Made by a program: the position numbers and the translations under genes. The notes beneath the pieces are model-generated. The model had not been told where the DNA came from, ran no database searches, and saw only the letters and a list, made by a program, of their open reading frames with translations. From Apiosordaria backusii (taxonomy: Eukaryota; Ascomycota; Sordariomycetes; Sordariales; Lasiosphaeriaceae), in assembly GCA_030549205.1 (NCBI GenBank), contig JAUKTV010000001.1, positions 2,976,001-3,040,000 of the forward strand: a DNA stretch of 64,000 nucleotides, given 5' to 3'. Shown here in pieces: positions 33,844 through 45,722 of the stretch (its first letter is position 1; every line of letters starts with the position of its first letter).

Positions 33844-35051
33844 GGTGTTTTTCATAGGATGGGGTGGGGAACATAGCGTTTGGTCTTTGTGTTGCCGTTA
33901 ACAGTACTGGCTGGGATTTTGTTGTTGCTGCTGTTCTAGGTTGGACATCACCTTGAAACAGGATTGCGTAGATATACCATGGCGAGTTTTTAGCCCCTGG
34001 TTGTGGAAAGATGGGAAGGATTGGGCGGTTTACTCTTGCTTTTTGTTAAAAAAAAATAATGTAAGGGCAGTGGTTCAAGTACCTAGGAATCTGCCTGGTT
34101 GTTGGGTGATGGGACTGGAAGAGAAGAAAAAAACTACACATGGAAGGAAGTCATGATCCTATCGGATGATGGGATTGTAAATGGTAGCCTATAGACTTAT
34201 TTCCTACTATTATTATTTCCACGTGGATTGTGCTGCTGTGATGAGTAGATGTCAATGGAAAGGAGCGGTGTTGAATCTGACTTTCCTCCGAGTGTTTTAT
34301 AGTTGTATGTTATTGTGTGAAGATCATGTGTTGAGCCCTATCCGTGCTATTGCTGGATGCTCCTAATTCATGCTCCTAGGTATTCATGTCCCTATTCCAA
34401 GCGACTGTTTTCAGTTGCTATTCTATGCTCTTGTTTCATGCTCCCATTCCACGCTGTTTTATTTCTACCGCCCTTTTCAGACTCCATTGAACCCAAGTCA
34501 TTACCTATTTTAAGAAAGCTCCTAGTCACTCCAGAACATCCATTCAGAACATCCGCCCCAGCAACCAACAAGTGCTTGCTTGCCATGCTCCTTAGTTGGC
34601 TCTCGCGGTAGAATTTTTTTTTTTTTTTCAGAAAAAGACAAAAAGACAAATAAAGCACACAAGGTAACGAAGAAACGATGTTTAAGTGAAATTTCATCGT
34701 TACCCCTAGATAAACTGCAGAATTTTTCATTGTCAAGCTTTTTTCTGCGTGGGAATTTATATTTTGCAGATACCTACCTGGTACCCAACAATGTTAGTTC
34801 AGAACACCCATTTGATATACCAGGTACTGCGTAGTTCAATCCAGCCTCATATTTTCAGATCCACAACGTCTGGAAACACCAAGGCAAAATCAGCCTGAGT
34901 AGGTAGTTACCCAGGAAGAAATACACAATGTAAAACCTTCTGTTACATTTCTTGATAGGGCTCCCATCAAAACGCTATGCAAATCAATCATTCCTATTCT
35001 ACATCTCCAGCTCCATTCCCTCCTATTTAACCTGGCCTGCACCTCCTCTAT
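33844..35051. other. Convergent intergenic region
   Basis: Holds the 3' UTRs of UGP1 (plus) and the ING gene (minus). The sequence is AT-rich with a T15 run at 34614-34628. No gene or clear repeat family is seen. Confidence 0.5.
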
Positions 35052-36563
35052 TTATGCTCCCACCCCAACACCCCCGTTACTCGGCCTGCTATTATGGCTA
35101 CTGACAGCCTTCTTCTTGTTCCCCTCCGCCCTGCTACAATCAGGACAAAACCACGTCCCGTTCGGCTCGCTCTTCAGCCCCACACACCCCCAGTGAAACC
35201 ACTCATACGGACAGTCATCGTTATCACACGCGACCATATTCCCATAGCTCACATTCCTGCAAGAACAATACTTTTTGTCGTCCCCTGCGTCATCCTCTTC
35301 GATATCCATCGCGTCGTCATCATCGTGGTGATGCCTGTGCGGTGGAGGCCCGTGGTTTCCTGGACCACCTTTGTGGACGTGTGCTGCGTGTGGCGAGTTT
35401 TTGGTGCTGGATGACGGATTGCCCACAACGGACTGGCTACCGGAGTTTTGGCGTGGTAAAGAGGGAGTTCCACGGCCGTTGGTGTTGCGTGGGACATCGC
35501 TTTCTTCGCCGCTGATGGCCGAGTCGGCGTCGGAGAGCTCGCTTTCGGCCGTGGAGGAGGGTGAGTTCTTTGCTGCTCGCTTGACGCGGGAAAGGCCGGA
35601 TTTGTTGGTTGTCCCGCTTCGTGGGTCGTTCCCCCCCAGGGATGAGCCTTTTTTGTGGGATGCTGAAGTGCGGCCGGAGGTGCTGGAGGGCGTACCGGCT
35701 TTGCGGCTGGCGACTCCAGAGCCTGATGCCTTAGATGAAGCTCTGGGGCCAGCGCTTCCGGCTCGCTGGTTTCCTGTGGCGGTTGTGTGACCCTTGGGGG
35801 TGCCGGGACCGAGGGACGAATGCCGGGCAAGGCCAGAAGATGTGGTTGGGAGGTTGGATAGGCTCGTATTTAGACGGGGACCACGCTTTGGGGGACCGGC
35901 AGACCCCTCACGGGCTTGCCGGTTCATGATCATGCTTGCTGCTGGGGTTGCCGGAGCGGATGCAGAGCCGTGATGTTGAGCCTGAGTATTTCGAATCTGA
36001 GAGCCGGGGCCGCGCATCGAGGACTGCGATACGCCGTTTGCGAGGTGGCTGAGAGAAGACCCGGAGCCGCTTGGCGGGCGGAGGATTGGACTGTTTGTGA
36101 TATTCGCCGCACTTGGGCGGATCAGGGATGGCAGCTCATCCGGGTCGGCGAATCCTGGCTCGTTTCGGTCATATAACATTTTGATTTGTACATCAAGATG
36201 GCGGGTGTGCTTCTCGATGGCCTGTACAACCTTGGCGCTGAGGGCGAGTTTTTCATCCGACAGTTGTTGAAGTAAGTCGTAGTTCTTCAGTGCTTTTGTG
36301 CGGATGTCTGCCTCCTTCGGGTTGGGCTGATGGCTGCCATGTGCCTTGATCCATTTCTGCAGTCGTTCATCCAGCTCGTCTTTTTCCTTGTTCAGTGCCG
36401 TATATCGCAGTTCCTTGTCACGAAGCTCTTCCTGCATGAAGCGGACCTCTTCAGGAAGGTTTTGAGCCCGGTTGATAAACTCATCCAGGACCAGGGCCGG
36501 GTCAAGTTGCTCGACTGGTGGCATTTTGCGCACGAAGTCGATGGATAAATCGTCTCTAGGCAT
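35052..36563 (-). CDS. ING-family PHD finger protein (histone-mark reader)
   Basis: A single exon of 503 residues. The N-terminal ING domain (about residues 15-135) is alpha-helical and begins with VLDEFINRAQNLPEEVRFMQ. A long Ser/Gly/Pro/Arg-rich linker follows, with many basic residues. The C-terminal PHD finger (about 430-478) has the C4HC3 set, starting YCSCRNVSYGNMVACDNDDC and continuing to EWFHWGCVGL and WFCPDC. ING PHD fingers bind histone H3 trimethylated at Lys4 and recruit acetyltransferase (Yng1/NuA3, Yng2/NuA4) or deacetylase (Pho23/Rpd3L) complexes. I cannot decide which orthologue this is from sequence alone. It lies head-to-head with a Hos2-type deacetylase gene. Confidence 0.9.
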   Translation of the reverse strand: MPRDDLSIDFVRKMPPVEQLDPALVLDEFINRAQNLPEEVRFMQEELRDKELRYTALNKEKDELDERLQKWIKAHGSHQPNPKEADIRTKALKNYDLLQQLSDEKLALSAKVVQAIEKHTRHLDVQIKMLYDRNEPGFADPDELPSLIRPSAANITNSPILRPPSGSGSSLSHLANGVSQSSMRGPGSQIRNTQAQHHGSASAPATPAASMIMNRQAREGSAGPPKRGPRLNTSLSNLPTTSSGLARHSSLGPGTPKGHTTATGNQRAGSAGPRASSKASGSGVASRKAGTPSSTSGRTSASHKKGSSLGGNDPRSGTTNKSGLSRVKRAAKNSPSSTAESELSDADSAISGEESDVPRNTNGRGTPSLPRQNSGSQSVVGNPSSSTKNSPHAAHVHKGGPGNHGPPPHRHHHDDDDAMDIEEDDAGDDKKYCSCRNVSYGNMVACDNDDCPYEWFHWGCVGLKSEPNGTWFCPDCSRAEGNKKKAVSSHNSRPSNGGVGVGA

Positions 36564-37744
36564 GATGAGTGTTAACTCACGCGAGTTCAGCGTGTGCTTA
36601 TATGGCCGTGTAAAAAGTAGACTTTGGCAAGTTGAAGGGTTTTAGCGCAGCCAAAAGAAAAGACCCTGACACCAACTCTGCGCGGGTATGTGGCTGCGTG
36701 AAAGAGAACCCAAATCAAGACAGTGAGAAAAAGAGCGGAAAATGTATCAACGCTATAGAACTCGAAATGCGCATGCGTGAGATAAATCGACAGAGAGAGA
36801 GACGAGACGGGAGCAGGGAAGAGAGCAAAAGCGAGAGCAGGCGCGTGGAGTCGCGAGTGGGACGACTCCAACCCGAGAATGACGCAGCGTGCCTCGGTGC
36901 TCTAGAGTCTCGAGAAATCTTGGGGTTTGGGTCAAGAGCAAAGATTCCGCTTGCTCACCTCAGGAGCCGGGCAACACTTAGAGTCTTCTTCTTGTCAGAG
37001 AAAACGAAAATGTCTTCACGGCGGTGTTCGTCGGTATGTGTGGATGGAGTTTCCGTATGCAAGATTATATGATCCCTGTCGCCGAAGGGAGAGGTTGAGC
37101 TGGGAAGGCAACGGTTTCTGGTGTGGCGGCTGTGGAGCAAAGCAAGCAATCGTCAAAAATGGAGAAAGGTTCGAGAGGTTCGGCTAAGGCTGCCCCTGCC
37201 GGATTGCGGCTGACTATTCCCAAGGCGGTTAGCCAATTCCACGGAAAGAGATCGCCACGCCAAATTGGTGCAACCGCCAATTGCAGATGGCAGCTTGTGC
37301 GCCAGGGTCTTTTCGAGATTCCGATTCACCGACCGTCTTTCAAACTCAATTCACTTCATCTCAACACACAGTTTCTCTCTTGACAGAGCAGCGTGGTATC
37401 CCTGGATCTGTAAGATATACGGGTATTTACACCGCGGGTAAACAGCACTATACATCAAGAAGCAGCGGGAAGCAATACGTGACTTGAAGTGAATCTGAAC
37501 GCGACTATTTTCATCATCAACAACGAGCTACCAAATCACAACGAGCAACTGGATTTGTGGGATTATTGAGTGATTTGGGACGAAATACTAGCTTTGGATA
37601 CCCTCAGGTGTCCCACATTATTGAGAGCTTGCTCAAGGTCGCACTTGCTCCCAGGCAGGGTCTGTGTTTGTTTTGAATACAGCACCCCAAGCCTTTCACT
37701 CACTTCAACTCTTCACCTCACAACACCATCACCATCCCGAACTG
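36564..37744. promoter_or_regulatory. Divergent promoter region of the ING and Hos2-type genes
   Basis: 1.18 kb separates the two start codons. No coding region is supported. It must contain both promoters and 5' leaders. A GA-rich stretch at about 36780-36850 and a CT/CA-rich leader before 37745 are visible. No specific binding site is claimed. Confidence 0.5.
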
Positions 37745-39231
37745 ATGGACGTCGATTCGTACCGGTGGCGGCCGCCAAAGACAAATTATCTTCCTCACAA
37801 CATCGACGTCGACCCAGTCGTGGAGGAATTTGAGGTCCCCCTTGGGAAGGCCAGCGATCACGAAAATGCCAGCTACTTTCAAAAGATGAAGCTTGCCGCA
37901 CAAGAGTACAATATCGTCCGCCCCAAAGGCTACACGGTATCATACCATGCCACTTCCGAGATGGAAAAGCACCACTTTGGTCAGACCCATCCTATGAAAC
38001 CCTGGCGTCTAACCCTCACCAAAAGTTTGGTGACAGCCTACGGCATGCCCTTCGCCATGGACAACTACAACACCCGCCACGCCACCTACGAAGAGCTCAA
38101 CTCCTTTCACTCGAGCGATTATCTGGACTACCTCGCTACAGCGGCCCCAGAAGACCAACCTCGAGACCTGGACAACCCCGACAAGGACGTGAAATTCAAC
38201 CTCGGCGGCTCCGACTGCCCCCTCTTCCACGGGTTATACGACTACTGCTCCATGTCAGCCGGCACCTCCCTCGACGCCGCCCGCAAAATCTGCAACAAGC
38301 AATCCGACATCGCCATCGCCTGGGGCGGCGGCCTCCACCACGCCAAAAAGTCCGAAGCCTCCGGATTCTGCTACATCAATGACATTGTCCTCGCCATCCT
38401 CGAGCTGCTACGCCTCTACCCCGCGTGTTATACATCGACATCGACGTCCACCACGGCGATGGCGTAGAAGAAGCCTTCTTCTCCACCGACCGGGTAATGA
38501 CCGTCTCCTTCCACAAGTACCAACCCGAAGTCTTCTTCCCCGGCACCGGCGGGCTCAACGACAACGGGCCCAAATCCGAGCACAACCCCGGCGCCCACCA
38601 CGCCATCAACGTCCCCCTCAACGACGGCATCACGGACGAGCAGTACGAGCACCTGTTCAAGTCCATCATCGGACAGGTCAACACCACCTTTCGCCCCAGC
38701 GCGATAGCCCTTCAGTGCGGCGCCGACTCTCTAGCGGGCGACAGGCTTGGTAGGTTCAACCTGAAGGTAGAGGGCCACGGCGCCTGCGTCCGGTTTTGTA
38801 AATCCCTCGGCATCCCGATGATTTTGTTTGGTGGTGGGGGGTATACACCCAGGAATGTAGCGCGGGCGTGGGCGTATGAGACGTCCATCGCGATCGGGGC
38901 TGATCAGAATATTCCCGAGACGATCCCCGAGCACGCGCCGTGGAGGCAGCATTTTATTCATGATACGCTGTTTCCGAGTTTGGAGCAGAGTATGAGTGAG
39001 CCGAGGAATAATAAGAACACGGAGAAGAGGCTGAGGGATATTATAACGCATGTGCACGAGCAGCTGCGGTTTGTGCAGCACGCGCCGAGCGTGCAGAGCA
39101 GTATCATCCCGCCGGATTTGGGGGGGATCAGGGATGAGGTGGAGGAGAGGCTGAAAGAGGAAAACGAGGAGAAGGATGAGAACCTGAGGAGGGCGAGGGA
39201 GAATGGGCTGGGGGTGGAGGGGGAGATGTAG
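37745..39231 (+). CDS. HOS2: Class I histone deacetylase, Hos2 type (frame broken by one missing base)
   Basis: The first segment (37745 to about 38422) encodes the N-terminal half to ...ELLRLYP, and the second (from about 38423 to 39231) starts VLYIDIDVHHGDGV in the next frame. Joined with one extra base they give about 495 residues. Active-site parts are present: GGGLHHAKK (catalytic His pair), YIDIDVHHGDG (zinc Asp/His), ALQCGADSL (zinc Asp) and GGGGYTPRN (transition-state Tyr). Hos2 removes acetyl groups from H3/H4 tails within the Set3 complex. The break falls in CCCC at 38419-38422, where five C would restore the invariant YPRVLYID. No GT-AG intron can replace it. A sequencing or assembly error is the simplest reading; a genuine mutation would inactivate the enzyme. 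The start ATG (MDVDSY) is preferred over one 81 nt upstream, whose residues look like leader. Confidence 0.85.
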
Positions 39232-39849
39232 GATTTTTTGCCCTTGTTGAGAACCTGTATTGTTGTTTGCTGAGGGGAGGAGGGGAAAAGAAGGGTGTTT
39301 TTTTTTGGTTTTTTTTTCCCAGATGAATTGGTGCTTTGATTCAGTTATTCCTACGGAGTAGTATACCTGGGAAGAGCGAGTGGATGGGCGACGCTGGCTC
39401 CCATCCTATGGGGGGTGCTGTTTACTTGGGAAAGAGGATAAATTCACAAAGACAATCAGCATATAAAGTCTCTAGAACTGTCAAAGTCCCCAAAATGAAG
39501 GCAGATACTAGCACCAGCTTTCAGGGCTCAAGACAAGACGAGACGTAAGCAAAATAAAGATGAAAGTATCCGTACATGCAGTGTTCAGTATTCGATTGCT
39601 CGCTACCAATGCTCGACAGAAAATGCCACGATAAGCCAAGAATCCAGGACGCCATCGCCATGTGCCCATGCGTTTCATTCCATCATGCATATATCATCCC
39701 AATCCATTGTCCATATCACATAAAATCATTATGATTCTCCGTTCCTTTCCTTTCCAACATGCATTTTGTTTTTACACATCACCACCGTCTTATTGGTATC
39801 TCCGCGACAACTTCTTCCTCCTTCTCTTCTTGTTGAAGCTGGACCTCCA
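39232..39849. other. Convergent intergenic spacer
   Basis: Contains the 3' ends of the deacetylase gene and the Fmp42-like gene. A T-rich run sits at about 39298-39318. Nothing else is supported. Confidence 0.5.
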
Positions 39850-41654
39850 CTAGTGATTCCACCTTGGGTCGCTAAATGCCCCATACGCCTCTTCCGAAAG
39901 CATCTTCCTCTTGATCATCCTGGTCTTGATAGCCACAAACCCTACCAGCCCCAGACCAATTGCCAATCCGAAGCTCAGCAACATCACATTCACCGGAATA
40001 GGGTTGCCCTTGAACGTTTTGTGAAACAAGAAATCCAACCCTGACTGCGAGAAGTTGAAGACGCCCGACAGACAAATAATCGTACCGTAGACCGTGCCGA
40101 AAGTCCTGAATCCAAACACCTTGGCGCTGTAGTCTGATACTGCCGTGTAGTAAAAGGGCCGGTACAGGACAAACAGGCAGACATTTCCGTAGGCGGCCCA
40201 TGTTTGCGGGATGATGCCCAGGAGACCGATTGTGGTGGCGCATGTTACGAGACAGGCGAGGACGGTGACCGTGCTAGTGTGGTCGAGGATCATACCAATG
40301 AAGGGAATACTAAGAATACCACCTATAGGGAGGGCAAGGTCGAAGAACTCGTTGATCTCGGCGGCTTTTTCGACGGAGCCAAAGATGGCTTCGTATTGCG
40401 CGCGAATGGTGGCAACGAAGTAGTTGATACGGGTCATCTGGACAACTGTGACAACAGGACATTAGAGGCATGTCTAAGGAGGAGATAACAGCAACATACC
40501 AGTGAAAGCGCAGATCAAAATAAACCAAGGGGACTTGATCTGTTCCCAAGCCGTATACGGATGCATGACACCCCAAACACCCGAGATCTCATTCTTGCGC
40601 TCTTCGCGTTTCGCTTGCTTGTCCGCCTTGGCCGAGCCAAGCACGTTTTGGAGACCCTCGATGACATCGGCGCGGTGCTGTCTTTCCTCCTCCTGGAGCA
40701 GGGCTGTCTCCTCATCAACCTGGTCATCCGGTTCCTCGGCCACAGGCTCCTCGATCTCCTCAACCAGCTCACCAACTGTCTTGTAAGATTGAGGCGGCAT
40801 CAGAGTGAACTGCAAGATAACAATAACAACCGGGACAATCAAGTACCCCATGAAGAACCGCTGGTGTCCAAAGGCGCCCTCTGTCTTTTGGAAGATGATT
40901 CGGTAGACCAGGAATAACGCGCTCGAGGCGTCGAACGCGCCAGTCAAGAGGGCCAGGACGAGACCGGAATTCTTTGGGAAGGCGTTGGACAACTGAAACG
41001 ACGAGATGTACGTAAATGGACCTCCCAGTGCCAGGAAAAGGTAACCAAACAACAAGCCGTCAAAAGGCAGGCGGCTCTCGTTGGCCATCAGTAGGGCGCC
41101 GATGGCCAGGAAGAGACTGCCAAGTAGACCGCACACCCGAGGCCCATAGTGATCGAGAATGGCTCCGATGGGGAGAGCAGCAACGTTCGTGGCGACAGCA
41201 GCCACCGTGAACATCAAGTTGAGGTGAATCTCGATACATGTGTCTTCACTTACCAGGCCGCCTGGCGCCGAGCAGATATCTTTATAGGCGCCTTCCGACT
41301 TGAGGACTGGTTTAATGGCGGCATAGCCAAAGACGACACCGGAAGCGAAGAGGCAGTAGAAGACGGCGGCAGCAACCTGGACTATTTTCACATACTGCAT
41401 GAGTATTCTGGAGCTTTGATACGGAAAGGCCATAGTCAGGAGACGCAAAACATACGTAAACGCTTCCACCTGGGTACCTCGAAGGCACCAACAGCATGAA
41501 GCTGGTCAAGGCCAGCCGGAGGATCCCATTCTTGCGGAAGAGGGTTAAAGGTTAGTTTGCGGGCGCGAGCCGAAGCATCAGAGCTCCTCCGGGACCTCTG
41601 GTCAGTTGGAAGGATGGCGAAAGTTTCGAGCGACGCAACACGATGCAGTGACAT
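39850..41654 (-). CDS. FMP42: MFS transporter, Fmp42-like (SLC43/LAT3-related)
   Basis: Three exons (41654-41456, 41381-40500, 40445-39850) give 558 residues. Introns are 74 nt (GTATGT donor) and 54 nt. The protein has a cytosolic N-terminus of about 65 residues, about 12 predicted membrane segments (first at VAAAVFYCLFASGVVFGYA), and a long charged central loop (EEIEEPVAEEPDDQVDEE onward). The conserved pattern PIGAILDHYGPR after segment two, repeated as IGMILDHTS in the second half, marks the two MFS halves. Yeast Fmp42 is a vacuolar or mitochondrial-fraction protein of unknown substrate, and SLC43 relatives carry amino acids. Substrate and membrane here are unknown. The start MSLHRVASLETF is favoured over an ATG 90 nt upstream because the upstream residues look non-coding. 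Confidence 0.85.
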
Positions 41655-42873
41655 GGTGGGCTTGCGCTTGCTCGAGACGAGTCGGACACGGGTATGGCAG
41701 CAAGAGGGGAGGAGCTCTGTTTTTGCCGTTACGGCCTTGGTCAAGACTTGTAATTATCGGACCAAAAGATAAGACGAACGACAGGAATCTGGTTCGTCAA
41801 TGGCTTGGATTTTGGAGGGGACCGGCCGATAACAAGCTCTGAGGGTGGGGGCTCTGAATAGCTCCAAGCAGCCAAGAAACGCTCTTTGCGCAGCCCTTGT
41901 CCCTGCGGGCCTTCAAGCAACTGTGTGGGGGAATGGCCGTCAGTGGAGGATGGGGGTGACAGCCTGGAATATGTATGTCAAGGAAAATAGATATATTCAT
42001 AGGAAAAGCGCGGGACAGAAAGAAAGAAACCAAACACAAGGACGATGCTGCGTCCTGCTGCCTTTAACAAGCGGGGTTGGCTGCTGTATCCGTAAACATC
42101 ATCTCTCCCGTTCATCCCGTCACTTGACGATGCAGGTGCAACTTGTTCCCAGCCTCCCGTCACGACGGGACAGCTTCTCCATATCCACTGGAGCGGGGGT
42201 GATGAAAAAGCCCAGGCCATCGGCCGGGAGCGGCATTCAGAGTTGATGATGCAATGCAGAGACAGTTGCAGGTATTTTTGCAATTGCACCTGACTTCTGA
42301 CTTGTTGGATCTGAGAAATCGATTCGACCCCGCTGTCCGACAAGAGCTACCGCAGATGCACCTGCACGCAGCGGCTGGCCCCGCAGAGCCAACAGCAGCT
42401 CCGATTGGTCAAGACGCCGTGTAAGACGGTCTGGCTGAGATCGCGTTGCAACGCGTCACCTTTTTCATTCTCATCATCGGCTTTCCCTTTTGATATCTGG
42501 GGTGTGAGGGTGAGGAGGCACTTGACAGCTCCCCAGCACTCATAGGTGTTGTCAAATGCAGGCGTTTCGGTATCCTCTGAATGCCTACCAGGTATCGCAC
42601 TTTCTTGCGAGGCCTCTACACAATACAATGCTCTTTCTAGGCATTTCGAGTTCTCCTTCCTACAGAAATGGGTCACAGTCTCGGTCAATTTGTCCACAGC
42701 GTGACTACCTCCCAGCCTAGTTACAGGCTGAAAGGAGCGCGCCCGCCAACCTGGAACCTGTCTGTGGTCATCGTCGTAGACTCGGGGCTTGGATTGACAG
42801 TGCAAAGCCATGCCGGTACAGCTTTTCGAAAACAAAACATCAAGCCTCTTCCCGATTAACTGCAACGACAAGC
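41655..42873. other. Divergent intergenic region
   Basis: Holds the promoter of the Fmp42-like gene and the flank of the decayed gene at 42874. No gene, RNA or repeat is supported; open frames on both strands lack domains. Confidence 0.45.
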
Positions 42874-44824
42874 ATGTTATTAGTAGCGCGGTGTATCCTT
42901 TGCAACGACTGGCTGCCTGGCCCTGCGCATGTTCCATCAGACTATCACTACCAACTGGAAGAACGGAAAAAGGTGAAAGTTTTCGGCGACAACACAGACC
43001 GTGAAGACCCAGGCGCACAGCTTTTTCGGGCGGGTAATAATTCCTTGATCTTCATGATAACGCAGGAGTAACTCTGACGCTCTCCTAGTGCACGAAGACT
43101 GCCGCCGCACCTTTACCCGATACCGTCAAATATCAAGCGAGCAGGCATGGTCAGAGCTGTGGGAGTCTTTTCCTTGGACCGAGCCATGGAATGGTTGCCC
43201 TAGCCTAGAGTTGGATCATGGCAATAAAATCCTGTTTGTGGACCACTTTGCCGCAGCTATAGGCTTGCCTCAGCTATCTCAGTTGAGTGCTGAGCTTACG
43301 AAGATGATTCAAGACTTCTCCGCCGGTAGCCTCATTTGGCGCCTCACTCGAGTGATGATGCTCGCGATGGAGGGGCCTCTGTCTGGCAAGGAACAGTCGT
43401 GTCTTCTGTCGAAGGTCTCTGCTTGGGAACGCGGGGGAGAACCTGTCATAGCAGCAGACGACAATGAACCAGCATTACCCCAAATTATTCGGTTGACCAT
43501 GGACTCGCGCGGACTGCGAGAGATTGAGAGGTTGCAAGAAAAGCCTGTCTATCGCTATGGGAGGTCCGAATCGAAGGCTTTTGCAGTATTTAACGAGATG
43601 GATGTATAAGGGGCCGTTATCTTTTTCAAGGTCTAGTTAAGTCAGCCATTATTGTCATCATCAATACTGATTCCATTTTCTAGTCCGGCTTTGCGCGACT
43701 CACCTCGGGAAAGTGCAAGTCCACGTCCAAAATCCCCATCTGGGACACGCCAACGCCCCCTACCCAAATCAAGTTACCACCTCACACTGAGCAGTGCTGG
43801 ACTGTTGAGCTGGACAATGCCACTGGTATTACCTTCTTCGTCAGTATAAGAGGCATCGAGGGTGCCCAGGCTCATACAGGTGGATCATTTCCGTGCGCCT
43901 CTACGTTGAATCCTTCGTTAGACCATAATTTATGGATATACATTCCCACCCCCCCAGGCGACAAAATCACTGCATGCCGCATGGTTTTTGATTCCGATAA
44001 TTGCGTATTTTTGGTAAGTTGTATTACAGACCGACAATTTTAAACTCCCTACTCACAAACTACCACCATAGTATCGCAAACAGCTCTCGGGTACATCCGG
44101 GGTTGGTTATAACCCTGGATACTGGCGCCTCCAACAATCCTATGGGGTGGAGCAAAATAACATCATGCCCACGGCACTGGTCCTCCGCGGCAGAGAAGAC
44201 CGCTAGTATCATACTGGCATGGCAGGACTACGTGTTGAAGGCTATCGCCACCCTGCCATCGGCCAACCAGGCCCAGTGCCACCTTTGCAACAGCCCACTA
44301 TACAATGGGACTATTAGGAGCCTTCCTGTGCATCACGTGCTGTCGCTCCTCTCTGTGGCCTAGCGAGCATTCAGATATTCTATTTACCGCAACGATACCA
44401 ACCGACCCTTCAGAACAATTACTGGAAAACGAACCAAGTCTACGGCGTGTTGCTCAGCTATGACAACGGCGCCCAAACGGCGCTCGGCCAGTGCCGTTTT
44501 GATATTTGCAGAACTCGGACTTTTCATAGGCCTGTCCAGATCATGATCCTGCGCGCATGGCTTTGTGTTGATCAAAACTCTCAAGTTTACACTCACACCG
44601 TTCAAGATTACACTCACAATCCCTATTGCTCAAGACATACGATCATCCTACCCATCAGCATTAGCGAAGAGCCTGACACCGATGTCAGTCACTACAACGA
44701 CAACATGCTTACCGATCTGATACAAACAATATCCCCAACGACTGACAAGTATGAAATCAGATGCTCGATAAACAACTACCGGCAAGGCAAAGTTTGCTGG
44801 GAAGTAGGCCGCGTCGAGACTTGA
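42874..44824 (+). pseudogene. Decayed gene of a fungal-specific family (RITMDSRG/GLASIQ/GQCRFD blocks)
   Basis: Four exons join in phase: 42874-43033, 43089-43603, 43684-44013 and 44072-44824, with introns of 55, 80 and 58 nt bearing GT-AG ends and CTGAC/CTGAT-like branch sites. The product has an N-terminal Cys pair (RCILC), then HEDCRRTF, IIRLTMDSRGLREIERL, an ITFFVSI block, APLCGLASIQIFY and a GAQTALGQCRFD block near the end. These blocks recur in a large filamentous-fungal family of unknown function, often with an F-box-like start. In the last exon two TAG codons lie in frame (44204-44206 and 44315-44317), yet family-like sequence continues to 44824. Both stops could derive from CAG by C-to-T change at CpA. 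If only the part before the first TAG is used, the product would be 379 residues. Family recall is from memory, not a search. Confidence 0.6.
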
Positions 44825-45722
44825 TGGGCAGACCCTGTAAGCGTATTCTGTGTATCTTTCTTGGTACCTTAGATAGCGATGCTCTACGATTTTCAACTGC
44901 GAATATATGAGTCCACAACGTGATCAGCTCTGTGTGGTATGTGCTTCACTCGTCTTCTCCGCCCCCAACCCGCATCTGCTGCTTCTTCTCTATCGTCTCG
45001 GCATGTTCAGATGGGGTCTAGGCGGGCCAAATGCAATGCGATATGCCCAATTGTGAGGGTACGCAACCGCCATGCCACATGCCATGGCAATGAAGGCGCT
45101 TTGCTTGAGCTGCTCACTGGCTGGTGACTGGCAGACCTGTAAGCGCCCACGGTGCAAGGCCAATCACGGTTGCGCTCGCCGACGGACCCATGGGCGTGAA
45201 GTTGTGCGCAAGTGCCGCCACCTCCCATGGTCGGTGCCCCTCCCGCCGATGACCCCTGTCTTCCCTGGTGCTCCCCTGTCAGGAGGGTCTGCGCATCTGG
45301 CCGCATATTGCCCTACCTCCCCGGTCTCCCGTCGAGGTCTCGATCTTGTAAGTTTTTTTTTTTGACATTCCTGTCTTAACTGCATGTGCGCCTGCTCAGC
45401 CTGCTTCAACAGGACATCCTCTACTTTGTTGTTTGGGTGTTTCGTTTCTGGTTCGAGGAGGGGTTCGTCTACGGTCTTGCAGCTGACGCCTTGGCGAGAG
45501 GACGTCTCCCAACCCTGCACCACCCCGCCTTCCGTCAGGCAGAATCACGACCTTCTACCGACACCACTTGCAAGTTCTCCCAGTGTGAGTGTGAGATATT
45601 CACGCACCTGAAAGGACCTAGACAGGAAGATCCATCGATACCGGACCTAGTTTCAGCTTTGGTGCCCGGCAGCGGACGTTTCAGCGCAAGTCGGCGCATA
45701 TCACCCCGTACCATCCTTCAAG
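44825..45722. other. Intergenic: promoter and leader of the WW/PhoD gene
   Basis: No gene is supported. A T-run lies at about 45352-45363. Several short upstream frames precede 45723 but have no domain. A Cys-containing frame at 45072-45365 does not match a zinc cluster. Confidence 0.45.

Noticed and set aside
17353..34558. Identical 16-mer TTCAGAACATCCGCCC at 17353-17368 and 34543-34558.
   Set aside because: In 64 kb one shared 16-mer is about as likely as not by chance, and the flanks do not match.
42347..43018. A 223-codon open frame on the minus strand.
   Set aside because: It overlaps the first exon of the decayed gene on the other strand and has no domain.
45072..45365. Cys-rich frame resembling a zinc cluster.
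   Set aside because: Cys spacing does not fit a Zn2Cys6 or C2H2 pattern and the frame lies in the leader of the next gene.
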